NCBI GenBank assembly: GCA_023231475.1 | Contig: JALJEE010000556.1 | Span: 1-64,000 of the forward strand | DNA: 64,000 nt | Direction: 5' to 3' | From: Seison nebaliae | Taxonomy: Eukaryota; Rotifera; Pararotatoria; Seisonacea; Seisonidae | Program-made: the position numbers and the translations under genes | The notes under the pieces: model-generated | Told to the model about the DNA's origin: nothing | The model's input: the letters and a program-made list of their open reading frames with translations, nothing else | Databases searched by the model: none | In this document: positions 1 to 13,940 of the stretch, one piece after another | Layout of the letters: each line of letters starts with the position of its first letter | Position numbering within the stretch: position 1 is the first letter of the stretch

Positions 1-1122
1 AAATAAAGAGCGACCAGGAGCTCATGTTGTTGTTAAAAGAGCTATTTTGAAAAACTAAAATAATAATAAAAAATAATAAACAATAGAATAATAATGTAAA
101 ATATTTATGTATGGGCATAAGGAGCTAATTTGGCTCCCTACATACAACAAAAATACATGGCTCCGCTCTTTCGTGCCCATGACTGCTGTATAGTATACAG
201 TGTATACTATATATATATATATGATACAACTTTAAAATATATGTTAATTTTATGAACTTCGGATCAAATAATTGACATTCTCCCTCGATCAATTCATTTT
301 CTATTAAAGTTTTAATTTTAAAACTAATTTTTTTTTTCGTTAAACTTTAAATAAAACTTTTATTACACATATCTTTTAATCAACATTATACTCAACTCTT
401 AAGAATTTATTTAACTTTCAAAGATCCTTTCTACGAAAGTCATTGCACGTGGGAGTTACGTCTGTTCGAAAATGAAAACAATCGAAACTAACTAAAAAGA
501 AGACAATATCATGAAGTCGATGTTTTAATAACGGTTAACGTCTATGATCAGAAATTAAAATCAAAAAAAAAACGATTTTTTTGAAATATACTGACAATTG
601 TAGATGTGGACGTAGTGGATATAAGTAAGGAAATTAACTACTGTCATCATACTGTCATAGACTCAACTTGAGTCTATCAACTTGTTAACGGGAGAATTGA
701 GGAATCAATTTCAATTCGTATTAGAAAGATAAATGTGGTTTTTTCATAAATATATAAGTAAAATATGCTATCAGTTAAATAATGAATTATCCTATTTGAC
801 ATGAAATGAATAAAGGAAATTGTCTCACTTAATATAAGGTGTGTGATGCCATAAATAAATTAGCTTAATTCGGTGGAGAAACGGTTGAACATATGAAAAC
901 GAATTAAGAAAATCAATAAATCATTTTGTTGATTTGAATTGAAAGAGCAGGATGAGATGTATGAATTTTTTCAGGAACAATTCTTTAACATTGGATGGAA
1001 TAGGAAGTGGGATGATTGGGAATATAAACCGGAATAACGGAATGGATGAAAGATGGCTCGATTATCTGCTTCTCGTCTTTATACATGAACAATAATTTGA
1101 GAAAATAATCTTCGATATATTT
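1..1122. other. Gene-free stretch before the GalNAc-transferase gene
   Basis: I see no convincing coding exon here. The stretch is AT-rich, with a short TA run near 211-222 and nested inverted repeats at 108-180. Its right edge is the 3' flank of the minus-strand GalNAc-transferase gene. Confidence 0.6.
108..180. repeat. Small nested inverted repeats
   Basis: ATGGGCA at 111-117 is repeated inverted as TGCCCAT at 174-180, TGTATG at 108-113 as CATACA at 141-146, and GGAGC at 121-125 as GCTCC at 133-137. The arms are short and overlap, so this could be the end of a degraded mobile element or chance. No function is evident. Confidence 0.3.
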
Positions 1123-3060
1123 TCATTTTCTTTTCCATGAGAAATGTTGTCTACGTTCCATTTCATTACAATCGTTCATTTGGATATGGCGTTGATCATT
1201 CGTCATTTCCAGACATAATTGGGATGCCGGATGATAGAGTAGTCCGTTCTGAGAAGAAATTGAAAAAAGAGAAAATTTTCAAATAAATTTAACATTTCGA
1301 TATTCCCAATGTTGGTTGCCTTTCATACTGTGGCAAGTGTAAACGATGACTTTGTCTTTCTTTCCTTTCTCGTTACTACCACCAGCGTAATCGATACATC
1401 CTTCGTCTCGTCTTATCTCACCATCTTTGCTTAACATCCAAAACTATGAAAAAAGAAGAATTAGTTTTAAGAAGTAAAAGAAAAAATTAGACTTGGTTTC
1501 CTCCCATATCATGACATGGATATGATATAACAAATTGACCTCGATTTTTCGTATCTGTCGACGCATCGACACAGAATGGTGCAGCTTCATTTCGAATATC
1601 ACCCGATGCCATCGCTTCTCCAGGAACAAACTTTTCTGGATAAATCGTATCAAGATACCATTTGAACGGTTTACAATGTAATTTTTCTCTTAGGCTTTTC
1701 CGTTCAGATATGTCGCCAAAATTACCCTGAAATGGAATAGAATAAAGGAGAAAATTGAAGAAAAGAAGGAAACGAGATCGTAATTGAAGCGTTCATAATA
1801 ATATTTCTTGTAATCATCCATCCAAACTTCAGCTGCTCTTATCGAATTCTTTTTGAGAACATTAGTTCCACTTTTCCATGAATATGGTGATCTCTTTCGA
1901 AAGATATGACCGATATGTGAGCATGGCATCGTTAACAATCGTCCGCCACACATCCAAATTCGGAATGATATTTCCAAATTCTCTCCACCCCAAATTTCCA
2001 TCTGTTCATCATATCGTCCAAGATGATTGAAATAATTTCGACTAATTGCAAATAATCCGCCAGCCATTGTCGGCGATTCTAATGGATCGATATCATTCTT
2101 TCTCGTCTTCGATACACGTTGAGGAATGGCATGCCAAGTGAATTGCATATTCCAATCAAATCCTCCCAGACTCGTTAAAGCAGCTGGTGATGAATGATAA
2201 CGGAATGTCGTATCGTCAATTACATCGATACATGGAGTTACTACATTCTTTTCATCTAATTGAATCTGCCAAATTAATGGTTCAGCCCAACCTTCCGTAC
2301 ATTCGATATGAGAATCTAAAAAGACGATTATATCACTTGTCGATCGATCAGCACCAGATAATCGTGCTCGAATCAGACCTTCTCGACTTTTTAATCGAAC
2401 AATTTCGATGATTGGATAAACGGCAATATATTTATCAAGTGGCTCATGTAAATGATCCATAGTACTTGCATCATCGACAAGAATGATTTGCTTCAATAAA
2501 TTCTTTGGACTTTTCGATAAAATGGAATGTATTGAACGTAATAAAACACTCCATGCTTCATTGTGGAAACAGAGAACGATGGAAAGCGTTTGAACTAATT
2601 TTCCATGATCAACTTTACGACAAGATGCATCTCGTACGTCTGGTAAGGATCGATGTATTGATATGAGGTCAGATGCATATTGATTGAAAGCATTATTCTT
2701 CCAACCTAATTCATATTTCTCTCGTTCTTCACGACTCAATTCTTCTTTTTTTATTATTACTTCTCGACCCATTTCTCCAGGAGAATTGGGATTCTGATGT
2801 GCATTCGGTTTCGGTCCTTGATTATCACCATCAAATATGCCAACTGGTCTATTCGATTCGATTTCATGCTCCTCCAATTTCGTTTGTAATTTCTTCTCTT
2901 CTTCTTGATGTCTTAAACGGACATGAACATTATCTTTCTTCTTCAAAACCTTTTGTTCCGATACTGACGATTGTCTTGTTGCCAATAAAATAAAGGTAAA
3001 CCAAAAAATTGCTCCGATGAAAATGAGACGAAAGAGAAACTGACGTTGACTATATCTCAT
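1123..3060 (-). CDS. Polypeptide N-acetylgalactosaminyltransferase (GT27)
   Basis: This enzyme transfers GalNAc from UDP-GalNAc to Ser/Thr of secretory proteins in the Golgi, starting mucin-type O-glycosylation. The coding exons are 3060-1774, 1726-1493, 1443-1294 and 1248-1123 (598 residues); the introns are 45-49 bp and all in phase 0. A type II membrane anchor lies at about residues 9-27, followed by a charged stem. The catalytic domain has the metal-binding DSH motif near residue 249 and the WGGEN motif near 357. After the catalytic domain come the conserved CKPFKWYLD block and a C-terminal ricin-like lectin domain with CIDYAGG and NQHWEY motifs, ending close to the final stop. Length and layout are those of a complete family member. 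The exact subfamily cannot be told; DSHIE differs from the common DAHCE or DSHCE forms. Confidence 0.95.
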
Positions 3061-3555
3061 TTTCTCAAAAGATGCTTTTTGTTCGTTGTAAATGAAAATT
3101 CGAAATTAAAATTCTTCTCCAAATTCTCTTCTTGTCGTTTTCGGCGATATATAATGTTAATTGATTTTAAATCCAAATGAAACGAGTGAAATTTAATTAT
3201 CGTTTAGAATCGTTCTCCCATTAAAGTTGTGGTAAAGCTTATCAACACATTTTTCTCCTTTCCATAAGATTCACAATGTGTTTGTCTATTAATCAATACA
3301 AATGAGATTCCTCTGCCCAACATAATTAAACGATTTCATATTTTGTAGCATTAATCTTATTTTTTTTCGCTTGTCCTAATCAATTCAATTGGAAAATATT
3401 GATGGAAATGAAATATTAGGAGGCAAACGGACTTGTTGGAAGAAAGAGAAGCTTGTTGTCTCTCCATTTACACACAGGGTAATAGTATGGAGTTAATAAG
3501 GAGAGATGGAAAGACTAAGTATTGACCGAATGTAACGGGTTAACAGTTATCATTG

Positions 3556-3650
3556 AACATACACTATTCATTTGCCAACACATACACGGATGTACATACA
3601 TACACTCAAGTACATACACACACAAACAAACATACACACTCGCTCATCCA
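3556..3650. repeat. CA/ACATAC-rich simple repeat
   Basis: The tract is an imperfect run of CACA, ACATAC and CAAACAAA words. It is a degenerate microsatellite; a short open frame across it is repeat-driven. Confidence 0.6.
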
Positions 3651-4311
3651 CATAGAGATATAAATACTATTTGTATTAGACGGACAGAACAAGACTGGAT
3701 TGAATTGAACGAAATCATATGAAATAATCGTAGAAATAGAACACCGACATAACGTCAAATAATGAATCAATTGTTCTTTTAAATTTAGTTTACATGAAAT
3801 TTTACCATATTAAAATAATTTATTTTAAACAATTTTCATATTATTAATCTATTATTAATATTATCTACCATTATCTACTATAATCGCAACTTTTCGCTTG
3901 ATTACAATTATGTTATGACTGGCAGTGATTCACTGTAAGTTAAGGAACGAATAGAATGATCAAGTGAATAATAAAAAAGGATCTTTTCAAATAAATTGAA
4001 CTTATGTCCAGTAACCATTCTTTCCTCACTATCCAAATGGTGTATTTGTTGACGGTTGAGTCTTGGAGTGATAAAAGATTTATGGACTTTACTTGAGAAC
4101 GTCCCCAATCACCATCAACAAATTGATTAATTTGTATTTCAATAATTCGAATTTATTTGGTGAGATGATTTGGAGGAATTGGAGAAAGTTGTTTCGATAA
4201 AATTATTAGCTACCCCCATTATTTGTATATAAGAAAATTATTACGGTCCAAATACTCTCATAATATCAGATGATATGTATAAACATATAATATGATCCAA
4301 ATACTATGGAG

Positions 4312-4336
4312 ATATATATATATATATATATATATA
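4312..4336. repeat. (TA)n microsatellite
   Basis: A 25-bp run of alternating T and A. Confidence 0.9.
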
Positions 4337-7300
4337 CGTGCCGTAACGTTTGACCACTTTCCTTAGAGTAAACTAAGTGGAGAGAAGCGCATTACGATAA
4401 TTGGGAAGTGTTTGAATGACTTTCTACTTCGAAATGTACACGGAAAGTTTCAATAAAATGTGGAAGGGGATTTATATTAGTTAGATTTCGTATATGAAAA
4501 TTACTTTAATTAGCATTAGAAAAAAAGCAGAGGAGAAACATAATTTCCATCTTTCTAACAATTGCTCACTTTGAACACCTGAATAAATTCAAAGAATTTC
4601 TTCTCAAATTATTTCTTAATATTACTGTACTAAACTGATTCGACTAAACATTGGAATGGTTCTTCTTCTCACTGAGTGGTTTCACTTGATTGAGGAGTGT
4701 ACGGAGGGGCAATCAATAGATACACATCTATACATAGTTCAGCACAAAGTCCATTCAAAGATTATTATGCAATGAATAGAGAATTCGTCTTTGCCTACTA
4801 TATTTACTACTAGTCCGGTACAAAATGAAAAATTTTTATGTAAATAATTTATTTTTCATTCATCTCAATCATCCTACCATGTTGGAAGAGAATATTCAAC
4901 TAATTAAATGATTCGATCGAATTCAATGTAAATCGAGCAGAATAGACATTTAATCGATTGGCGATATAGTTTAATTTAAACCTCCTTCATCTTTCTTCAT
5001 TAGCCATTAGTATCTTCTGCGAAATATCTCATCATAATTTCTTTTAAATTACATCCACTGTTTTCTCCTTCATCTTTCAATAAAACCCACCTTTGTTTTC
5101 TTGAAATTATTCGATATGCAATCCCTATTATGGATCGTTTTTTTAGTCCAACTATTAATGTCAGCAGACGACATCGATTGGTTTGGACATAAACTACGCG
5201 CTTCCTTCACAATATGTATCTAGCATTGATTATCGTATGAGAATATGTTGCGTATGTCAAACGATAAATATGAAAGATTAATTTTTTTACAGCCCATTTT
5301 ACATAACCAACCCATATACTGTTTCGTATGTACACATGTATTGTGTGGACTATTCGACACATTTATAATTTCGGACATTACGACATTATTTCATTTCATT
5401 CTCTAGCTGTGATCAAATCACTATCAATCTAAGTAATTGGAAGTGCAGTATGGAACGTTTCCATATCGGACAACGGAACATTTTACGACTTTATTACGAA
5501 AAACGTTTTTAATAAAATCCATTGACAAAAATCATTTCTAATAAACATTATTTCATATTACGAATTGTTTTTGATTTATAAGTATTCTTGCAGAAATGGT
5601 AGAGAATCGGAAATATTAAAGTGAAAAAATATGATCAAAAGAGACGTTGGTTTAAAAAAAAAGGAAATAGAATGTGTCTTGAATGGGACGATAGTCCGGT
5701 GGAGATCTTGTCATAAAAACAAACATAATTGTCTAAATTATTTCTATTCTACAGTGTAGAATAGTGTAGAATCTACACTTGCAGCCATTCTGATTGAGCG
5801 GAAAGATATTATTTGTTTATTTCCCGGTTAGGAGAGAAGAATGATGTTATCAAATTTCCATTTCAATTCAATTCTCCTATAGAAGACGCACATGAGTAGA
5901 ATGATCGACAGTTATTAGAGAGTATCCTAATTTATTCGGATATGACGCAATCGTATTAAATTTCCATCCAATTCACAATACAAGTAAAGGATTGGTTAGA
6001 GATTGTGAAAGATAGACTTCTACCATTGATCTCAACTTTGTTAGAAATAAAATTGATGTTTTTCCTTTTGCAGAAAACTCAATTTCATTCTACGAGTTAT
6101 TTTTGGATATGTAAATTTGGAAATTAATCGTCTCTAGTGTTCGTTGATGTTTGAAGACGAAGAATTACATAATATTATTATTACCTCTCCTCATTTCGAT
6201 GATCAGTGAACTGATGAAAATTAATCATGAGAACGTTATTGTAGAGAAAAGGAAATTGTTGCAGGAGTTGTTCTTCATTGAAAATTTTCCGTTTTCTCCT
6301 TCCTGGAATTTTATTTGAAATCATTCTTCTACATCTTTCTCGCTCACCAACAAATTTTTACATATTCCTACATAAATATAAATTGTTCATAGAGAATGAA
6401 GAATATCGAAAATTAACTTGATTATCATACAACGAGATACATCTTCATTCTCTTCAATATCTTATCATTTTTTCGTCGGTCCCATCATGATTTAATTAAA
6501 TTAGAATATTAAAATGGAGTTCGATTATTTCCCGTAAAACAACATTTTATTGGATGGAGCAATCGACAATTTCATGAAACATCTACGACATTCCATCGAC
6601 AGGCATTCGTCAGACAATATAATCGGAAGATAATGAAGATGATAAGTGAAGGAAAGAAATTTAATATTGGGAAGATTTGTTGCATGGTTTTTGCACTGAT
6701 TGTGTCTCCTCTCCAACTATTTCATCGTTTTTAACTAATTAAATGTATCGATTCATTCTCTTCTTGGCCATTTCATCAATACGTGTCGATAACATAAAAA
6801 AGACTTTATTTCATTTTCGAGAAAAACCAATAAAGAATATATAAGAAACATAAAGACATTCTGTTTCTTGGGAAAGACTGTGCCAGAAAATTACATTTGT
6901 TATGGCGCCTCTCGGGAATCCGACACTTTCTAAAACGGCTACCATGACAATTCCTGAAAAGTGACATCAAGTACATAGTGAAGAATGTCGCCATTTATTC
7001 CGTATACGTAACGTCTAGTGAAAATGAAGAAAAGATGATAGAACTGCATAAGGTCAATTGACACATTATTTCCATCAAAACCTATTTTTCCATTGAGGAA
7101 GTATTCAACTTTCTCCTTCCTTCTTATTCATTCCTTCCCCCTCTCCTCATTCTCAATACAACAATTTGAGATGTCGATAATCGGTGAAAATATCGTAAAA
7201 ATGTTACTTTACAGTTGAAAACGAAAATATTCCAATTCTTCCTTCATTCACATTTCTACACCATATATAGTATACTTGAAAAGGAAACGGTTTTTTACGA

Positions 7301-8125
7301 TTTTTATGAGATCGTCGAAACCCGAACTCTTTCGGAAACAATGCGGTTTTCATACCCAAGACTTTTCTTAGGACGACTTTTGGAAATGTTGGACAAAATA
7401 TGTGAACACGATTTATTTGTAACCATAATTCATCAACGATCAAAGTGTTTGATATGAAAAGGAGAACGGAGGAATAAACAAAATTCAACAATGAACTAAA
7501 TTTTCTGGTATAAAGTGAAGTAATCATGGAGATGGTTACCTGATGAGAGAATTAATAATTTAAATATTCTTTATTGAATTTGCACTTGATTATTAATGCA
7601 TATTAATTTATCTTAATTTCGATAAATTTATGGGAAGCGTCTTGGGGAGAGACTATCAGAAAGGAAACATAAGTTTATTATGATATTCGTTTTTCTGAGA
7701 AGTGAATTTAGTTCAGTTCACGATTCAGTCTCAATCGATTGTAAATAGAAATGGTGCTAAATACTTGAGAAAATATGCTGAATATATATGTGAGGTCGAA
7801 GTGATTCTAGATTGTCTGTTGTGTTAGGAAATAAAATAATTTTCCTAAACAAAAAAAACTACTTCGACATTTACGTAACATAATGATATTGGTCTTGTCT
7901 ATAGAAGTCCATCTGGCAAATGAGGAAGTATATTCCCATGAAGAATAGGAAAAATCTGAGTAAATTCCACTCAAATTCTTTCAACTGCAAACTGACTAAC
8001 TCCCTCTCAAACAAAGGTATTCCGTTCAATGCAGTTATTGTAAGAAGTAATTTTTAAGGAATTCCAATTTTTTCTTTTACATCAAAAATAAAATTGTTTG
8101 ATATTTGGAAAGAAAAACTCTAATG

Positions 8126-8160
8126 GATGATGATGATGATGATGCGGATGATGATGATAG
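8126..8160. repeat. (GAT)n microsatellite
   Basis: About ten GAT triplets with one interruption (GCG) near 8143. Confidence 0.9.
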
Positions 8161-10028
8161 AAGATTAATGATTCACCAATGAGTTTTGGAAAATCGTACA
8201 GTTATACACTGGACTGGAATGTACTTCTAGTCTTATGTAACTTCTCAATCGAAATACTCCTCAACAGAATGACGGGAAAAACATTCCGAACATGATGATC
8301 GCATCGGAAAAAGAAAGTGACTTCAATTCTTAAAGTACCTTCCTGTTTTTCTTCCATTCCTCTCCTTATTCAGTCTTTTCCATCTAATACTACTTCTACT
8401 CTCTAGTAATAACAAATGGAGTTTATGGTTTCGATCAATTCATTTTTTTTTCTTATGCTGGCGACTACAACCAGACGACGTCATTATTTCTACTTTTGTC
8501 ACGTATAATTTCCTATCATTACATAATAATTTATTTCGTTTTAATACCCAAATGCTCTTCTAGTTCAAAGTCCACTAATCTAACTTGAATGAATGAGAGT
8601 CAGGCAGTCTTCTTTCCACCAGATTTAAGAAATCCCATATTCTGGTTCATAATAAAAAATATTGGAAAATTGACTAGGAGGAGAGGAATCGCTTTCCAAA
8701 ATTAAAGATGATACGACAATTCGAAAAGATGGTGAGGGAATCGTCTTCTTCCAAAGAATTATCAATTAAACAACTTACTTTATAGAAGTAACCAATTATT
8801 GTCCATGTTTTCTTGTTGATGATAATTTTATTGTTATTGCATAACGATGGAGTATAATTACGAATAATGTTATTCAATCTCATTTGTAGTATATGTCACG
8901 TTCTTATCCGATTAGTTTTAAAGAACATTTTCTTTAAAATAATATATAAGATAAATAAATAAGAAAATTCCGATTCACTTGTCATCAATGTAAAGAAACA
9001 GACGGAGAAATGGTGATATTTCAAACGAAATCTATCAAACTCTTTTCATCATCATACATGAAATATAAAATATTCTCAATAAAATCGAAAGTAGAAAGCA
9101 AATTTTCAGTATCTGGTTATGACGTCAACAAAGACTTTTACTTAATTGTAATAAATATTCTTTTCCTATCAACCTTCCAAACTTCACTTGTAGATGTGGC
9201 CGCCTACATCAATTTTTGAAAATATTTTATTATTTTTTATTTTCTTAAACATATGGATAAGAAATCATCATAGGAAATAGAGAAGGAGATTAGACCAAAG
9301 TTTATTAATAGTTCTTATCGATAAAAATGAAGCACCATTCATTCTTTCAAATCTGCCTCCAATTATTCCTTCTCTTTTTCCCGAGAAATGGAATCTGGAA
9401 ATTCCTGTGAATTTAGAACACGATTTCACATCTACGATAATCGTACATCTGCATATACATGAGAGATAAGAGAAGAGACGATTTTACCATCAGTGAGTCT
9501 CATTTCCGTTATTAAATCTTACCAATTGTCTTCATATTTTTTGGGTTACTAATATGCAACCACCAGGTGGAACAACTATAAGCTATTAGGATAGGAAATT
9601 TCTCACATTACAAACTTCTATACAAATAAAAATAAGCCAATCAACAAGTTGATCGACGGGTATATTCGCTTGTAAACAACGAAATTATTTTAAATGAAGT
9701 CTCAATAAATACGAGAATAAATTAAACGAAAATCAACTATAGAGTTGAAACAAATCAACAAAATAATCAGACTCTAATAGTTACTAAAGCAAGTCACACC
9801 ACTTTCACTAGAAAAGCGACAATAAAAATAAATGCAAAAGTTAAACAGAAACTAAATTTGACAATAGCCATAGTGACGGGAATAAAGACGCCAAAGGAAG
9901 TAGCAGATGTCGTAATAGAAATCGAAGATATGAAAGATAGAAAATCCTTAGGTGTTGATTGTGACATAGATTTTATATCAATATATAGCAAAAAAATCCA
10001 GATTTATAAAAAAATCTTTCTCAAAAAA

Positions 10029-10197
10029 GGAGTAGAACTGTCCAAAAAAAAATTAATTAGGAGTAGAAGTGTTCGTAACGTTGTTAAAAGAAGTAGAACT
10101 GTCCTAAATTGCCAAAAAAGATGTAGAAGTGTTCTATATTACAGAAAAAAGGAATAGAACTGTCCTTTCTGATAAACCAAAAGGAGTAGAACTGTCC
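10029..10197. repeat. Six-unit periodic array, about 31-bp spacing
   Basis: A 15-bp core like GGAGTAGAACTGTCC recurs at 10029, 10060, 10090, 10120, 10151 and 10183, that is every 30-32 bp, with A-rich spacers that are only weakly alike. Cores alternate between an AACTGTCC form and an AAGTGTTC form (A,B,A,B,A,A), so the older unit may be a 61-bp pair. It looks like a diverged minisatellite or a cluster of binding sites. A similar core occurs at 53424-53437 in the first neurexin intron. Confidence 0.7.
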
Positions 10198-12753
10198 GGG
10201 ATTCAACGAAACAAGTGAAAATAGTGATAGATAACAAATGGTTTGTCATTTACTGGTTTCTTAGTTGAACGACATCTTCAGCTTAACAAAAACCAAGAAT
10301 TAAGAGAAAGACTAGAATACAAATAAGTCAAATTTGAGATTAGAATGATGACGGAGAATCCTATGATTCAGTGACTAATTATAATATGTTAAATCATCAT
10401 CATGAATTAACTGGTATTACAGAATAATAATTAAAAAAACCGTTTTGGATAAAGTGTTTGGAACGTTGAATAATTTTGAAATTGAAATGTATCATCCATT
10501 TTTAACATTCTTTTCATCAAAATGGGAATGAATTTAATTGTAGTTTTTGTGAAATGACTCAACATTACTCTTCAATTCATCGTTAACTGTTATTTGCGTA
10601 ATGTCAGGAAATAAAAGTTGAGTAGGTTCAACCTACTACAACCTACTAGGTTGTAGAGAAAATGAGTATTTACTATAGTAAATAGCTAATATATATTTTA
10701 TTCCCAATAACAATCTTTGAAATGGTAGAATATTAACGTATTTCCTTTTCCTATCTAAATGTTATGGTACAAGTTGAATTATGTTTTTTCGATGAAAATC
10801 ATTTTTGAAGTAATTCCAACTTGTTTTATTTTCTTACAACACGATGATAAGTCTAATATGAAGAACAGAAGAATTATGAAGAAAAGTTGGATAGAATATA
10901 ACGATGATCGAGAAAAGAAAAGAAGAAAACATGTAATAATACCGTACCAGAAGACTGGGAGGATGATGCAAAAAACAATTGAAGTTGACGTATTAGATGT
11001 GGAACAATTGAATAGGTAAAATTGTATATTGGAAATTATCATAGTAGGTCTGGAAAACAAGTAGATCGAACATTGGGAGCAAGAGTATTAAAGAAGATTG
11101 ATATGTTTATTGAGTGACGAGATTGATGATGATTTCATTAGAATACTTAAAAATCTTTTTTTTGCCAGGATTTAACTTATCCTAAAAAAGTATTGGATGT
11201 ATTGTTAGAAAAGGTTTGTTTCAAAACATAAAAACGGATGTACAGTATGGTCGATGTAGTGTGATGGACAGATATTGCGAGAAAGAAAATGGATCTATCA
11301 ACTTCAATGGAACTAAATTTTCATGTATGGAAGATAATTGGTTTTTCATTGACAATTAGATGATTTTATACTTCCTTCACGACTAGATTGTATGTTTGAT
11401 AAGGGGGAAAAGGGGGAAAATAAATTGTCGACGAAGTTTCGGGGAGGAGAAAAAGAAGAAGAATTCTTTGGAATCATCATACAATTATTCTAACTAATCT
11501 TCAAATACGGAGAGACTAATCATCGTTAATAGATGTAAATTGGGAGACTAATGGAGATGAGGCGATTCTATCGAGACTAGTTCATACGAATGATGGATAA
11601 TGACGATGACGAGAGAGGAGAGATATGGAAATAAAATCATTATTTATTCACCAACAACATATCCATCCACACTAGAGATAGACAAACAGATACCGATACA
11701 TTGTTTGTAAAGATTAAGATTTCGTCCATCTCCACTCAAATGAATATCACCATTACCATCATCACCATCATTCAACTATATCATTCATTAGAAATGATAT
11801 GGAAATATAATAACACTTTTCAGATTAGAAAAGGAAAGTTCTCTTACATCCAACAAGAATGTTGCTAGATGAAAGGAGTTTCCATTTCTATTTGTTTCTC
11901 TCTGACGTTCTCCTGTAATCAGAGACTAATCCTCAATTGAATCACCTATAGATTACACATTTTACACTAAAAAATTCTTGTTACACATGTCAAAAAAAAA
12001 GTTTAGTTTGCCAAAGAAGTTTATTTTATCAACAGCTGACCGTTCGGCGGCCAATTCAACTAAATAATCTTTCTCCCTCAATTCCTTTCCACTGATTACC
12101 CACCTTTTTTACCCATTCAACTGAACAATTCTCCTCCCCAATACAGTTCAAAATAGATCTTTAGTGATCGATTCAGTTCTTTCAATACCATTACTTCCGT
12201 TCCATGTAATTGATTACACTGTACAACAAAAAAAAAGTAAGGCAAAAATGAAACCTTTTTCAAGATTAGAATTTTTTGTAGATTACAAATATAGTAACCA
12301 ATTTTTTGGGAGGTCGCATTTTTTTCAGAAAAACCAATTTTCTAATTTTTTGTTATATTTTTTTTGAAATGGAAAATTTGGCCACTAATATTCAACTGTT
12401 TTCATTTTTTTTTATGGAGATTATGGGAAATTAAAAGTAGTTTAGGTAATCGTAAATGAAAGATCATCTGAGTTTATAATAGTGCTCCATATTTTCAATT
12501 GAAAGTGAAATAAAGTCAAAAAATTGAAAAATTGAGATTTAAGAAAAATTTAAACACGTAAAATAAAATTTTTTAAAGAATGTATCATGATTTGGAAGAC
12601 ATTTCCATCATCATTTCCGCTATCAAAGGTAGCCTGGATTTCTACAAAGACCGAAAAAATTTTGAACAAAAAATATTAAATGTTCTGAAATAAACTTATC
12701 CACTATAGACAAAAAAGAACACATCGTTAAATATAAATCCATATATTTCCAAA

Positions 12754-13940
12754 ATGACTACAAGTCGGGCGATTCAAAAATGTGCCCTTAAAATTGGCAC
12801 TAAATTTTATGAGACATATGAAAAATTCTTCAAAATTCCCGATTTCTCGAAAAATTATATACCACAATCCTGTTGTCTGAAGTGTCGAAAAATATTTTCT
12901 CAATCTGCTGATGAAATTAGAAAAATTTATCATAGAATTTGGCGTGAACAGCGAAATAATTCACATGGCTGTTACTTCTGTTCGTTCAACTTAAATGATT
13001 GGAAGAAAAAGAACAGCAGCTATCGTGTTGTTCAATCTGTGGAATGGAAGGTATGTGAGGGAAACAATGAGGATCATATCCAAGTGAAGACAATAGAAGA
13101 TTTAGATGCACACAATCCTCAAGATCATGAGTTCGAAGAAATCATGTTTCAAGAAACGTCTGAAAATGCTTTAGACGTACCGGATCTCGGCGACCTCGTG
13201 CAAGACATCGGCTGAACTAAAACCAATTCAGAAATTCTATCATCGCGCTTAAAAACAAGAGGTTTCATACAACCTGAAGTTCGAATCTGCTCAGGTAAAG
13301 AGACATTCCGAATTCTCCACATATTTTCATATTGAAAATAATCTAACGTATTGTTCTAATATTCCTGGTTTATTCTGAGTAATCAATATAAAATATGATT
13401 CATGTGAGTGGCGATTCTTCACCGATAGTAGTTCTAATTCGTTAAAAGGTGTTTGGCTCCATATTTGCAACGAAAAACCTTCAATTCCCATCGCATATTC
13501 TACAACATTGAAAGAAAATTATGCTTCTATGAAATTACTTTTAGAAAAAGTCAATTAGATTAAATAAACTGAGAAGATTACCGGAAAGCGATGCATGGGA
13601 TAAGTTAACAGCTGTATTAACTAAGTTTCTCAGCAGAAGAACAGATATGGGTGGAAATGAATGCAACGATATGATTGAAACATTCCATAAAATTGGTTGT
13701 AGAATGTCCATCAAAATATACTATTTGTACAACAATAAAGATTTTTTTACAAATAATTTGTGTAGTGTTTCCGAAGAACATGAACAACGTTTTCACCAAG
13801 ACATCAAAATAATAGAAACGAGATATTTTCAGAAAGATTATCAGAATATGTTGGGTGACTATATATGGTCTATTGTAAGAGAAAGCACCCAAAAACACAG
13901 AAGAAGCAACAGCACTACTAGAACATTTTTATACGTATAA
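12754..13940 (+). pseudogene. Broken copy of a multicopy arthropod element of uncertain class
   Basis: Several stretches in one order along the plus strand resemble, from memory, an unnamed family repeated many times in arthropod and some cnidarian genomes. Recognisable blocks are a Cys-rich segment with IWREQ and CYFC (12930-12990), a block with EWRFF and LKGVW (about 13400-13470), and a C-terminal block with EEHEQRFHQD and MLGDY (13770-13870). The reading frame is interrupted in several places, so this copy is a fossil. I do not know whether the family is a DNA transposon or another kind of element; no terminal repeats were found. It sits in gene-poor DNA and is probably old. Confidence 0.7.

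Larger units (their letters stand above)
3061..12753. other. 9.7 kb gene-poor region
   Basis: I found no exon with recognisable protein similarity in this stretch. Open frames present are short, biased to AT-rich codons and lack motifs. It contains a CA-rich simple-repeat tract near 3556-3650, a TA run at 4312-4336, a GAT run at 8126-8160, a G-run tract near 11402-11440 and the periodic array at 10029-10197. It may hold regulatory sequence, decayed mobile DNA or non-coding RNA that cannot be recognised by reading alone. Confidence 0.5.

Noticed and set aside
7204-7527. Overlapping frames on both strands near 7.2-7.5 kb
   Set aside because: No homology, mutual antisense overlap, AT-rich codons; judged chance.
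9858-10157. 99-residue frame with RSRSV/RSRTV repeats
   Set aside because: Most of its repeat is simply the translation of the periodic array; no start context or family support.
10029-10197. CRISPR-like array
   Set aside because: Regular spacing resembles repeats and spacers, but cores vary, the spacers are A-rich and similar, and the genome is eukaryotic. A minisatellite or site cluster fits better.
10759-11060. Open frames on both strands (86 and 93 codons)
   Set aside because: They overlap antisense, lack motifs and have no splice or start support.
11402-11455. G-quadruplex candidate (G runs)
   Set aside because: Only two clean G5 runs close together; later runs are distant and uneven, so a stable fold is doubtful.
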